From an uncultured Faecalibacterium sp. (GTDB lineage: Bacteria > Bacillota > Clostridia > Oscillospirales > Ruminococcaceae), in assembly GCA_934525735.1 (NCBI GenBank), contig CAKSZM010000096.1:1-5218 (forward strand): a DNA stretch of 5,218 nucleotides. Direction: 5' to 3'. Made by a program: the position numbers and the translations under genes. Positions within the stretch are counted from its first letter, which is position 1; each line of letters begins with the position of its first letter. This document shows positions 5,160-5,218 of the stretch, in pieces. The notes beneath the pieces were generated by a model that did no database searches, was not told the DNA's origin, and saw nothing but the letters and a program-made list of their open reading frames with translations.

Positions 5160-5218
5160 ATGGCTTCGATTAGCTGCCAGCACATCTATAAGATCTATCC
5201 GGGCGCTACCGCTCCTTC
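5160..5218 (+). CDS. Sugar ABC transporter ATP-binding protein, MsmK/UgpC/MalK type (5' end only)
   Basis: Only the first 19 codons and two further bases are inside the window. They read MASISCQHIYKIYPGATAP, the usual opening of CUT1-type sugar importer ATPases, in which a short beta strand is followed by HIYKxYPG just before the Walker A region. The Walker motifs lie beyond the right edge and cannot be checked. In Firmicutes such ATPases (MsmK) are often shared by several sugar ABC importers. The good ribosome binding site and the divergent AraC-type gene fit a regulated sugar-transport unit. The family is recognised from very little sequence, so the function is probable rather than proven. 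Confidence 0.75.
   Translation, partial: MASISCQHIYKIYPGATAP

Noticed and set aside
4124..5173. 349-residue open frame on the plus strand opposite the araC-type gene
   Set aside because: It is antisense to a clear AraC-family gene, spans the divergent promoter region and runs into the ABC ATPase start in another frame. No family features are seen.
1..5218. CRISPR array, tRNA/rRNA, insertion sequence or phage remnant
   Set aside because: No spaced repeats, tRNA-like cloverleaf, transposase or terminal inverted repeats were seen, and all the long sequence is accounted for by ordinary genes.

Overview
The window looks like a chromosomal carbohydrate-uptake region from a GC-rich Gram-positive gut Firmicute. 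An Oscillospiraceae member of the Faecalibacterium / Gemmiger / Subdoligranulum type is my best guess. The reasons are strong GG(A)GG ribosome binding sites, sigma-A-type promoters, a PTS transporter next to a LacI/ScrR-type repressor whose operators resemble the Firmicute cre box, and GC-rich coding sequence with AT-rich control regions. The taxon is an inference from style, not from a marker gene.

Layout, left to right. (1) 1-1379, minus strand: sucrose-type PTS EIIBC (ScrA-like), with its 3' end cut by the window edge. (2) 1380-1585: the scrA control region, with a perfect TATAAT -10 and a 14-bp palindromic operator/cre site just after it. It also holds a hairpin that probably ends the upstream regulator gene. 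(3) 1586-2572, minus: LacI/ScrR-family repressor. (4) 2573-2728: a divergent control region with two well-formed back-to-back promoters. A second copy of the operator-like 14-mer sits at the repressor's own start site. (5) 2729-4045, plus: MATE-family multidrug/cation efflux pump. (6) 4046-4183: convergent gap with small inverted repeats and no clear terminator. (7) 4184-5035, minus: AraC-family activator starting with TTG. (8) 5036-5159: AT-rich divergent control region. (9) 5160 onward, plus: the first 19 codons of an ABC ATPase resembling the MsmK/UgpC/MalK sugar-transporter subunit, cut by the right edge.

How the genes may work together: the repressor probably controls scrA and itself through the two matching sites, so sucrose (or its phosphate or a breakdown product) would induce its own uptake. 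The AraC-type regulator faces the sugar ABC ATPase gene and may control it, as in msm-type sugar loci. The MATE pump between them has its own strong promoter and no evident link to sugar use.

I found no mobile element, CRISPR array, RNA gene or clearly novel defence or biosynthetic system. The genes are ordinary; the interest is in the promoter and operator arrangement.
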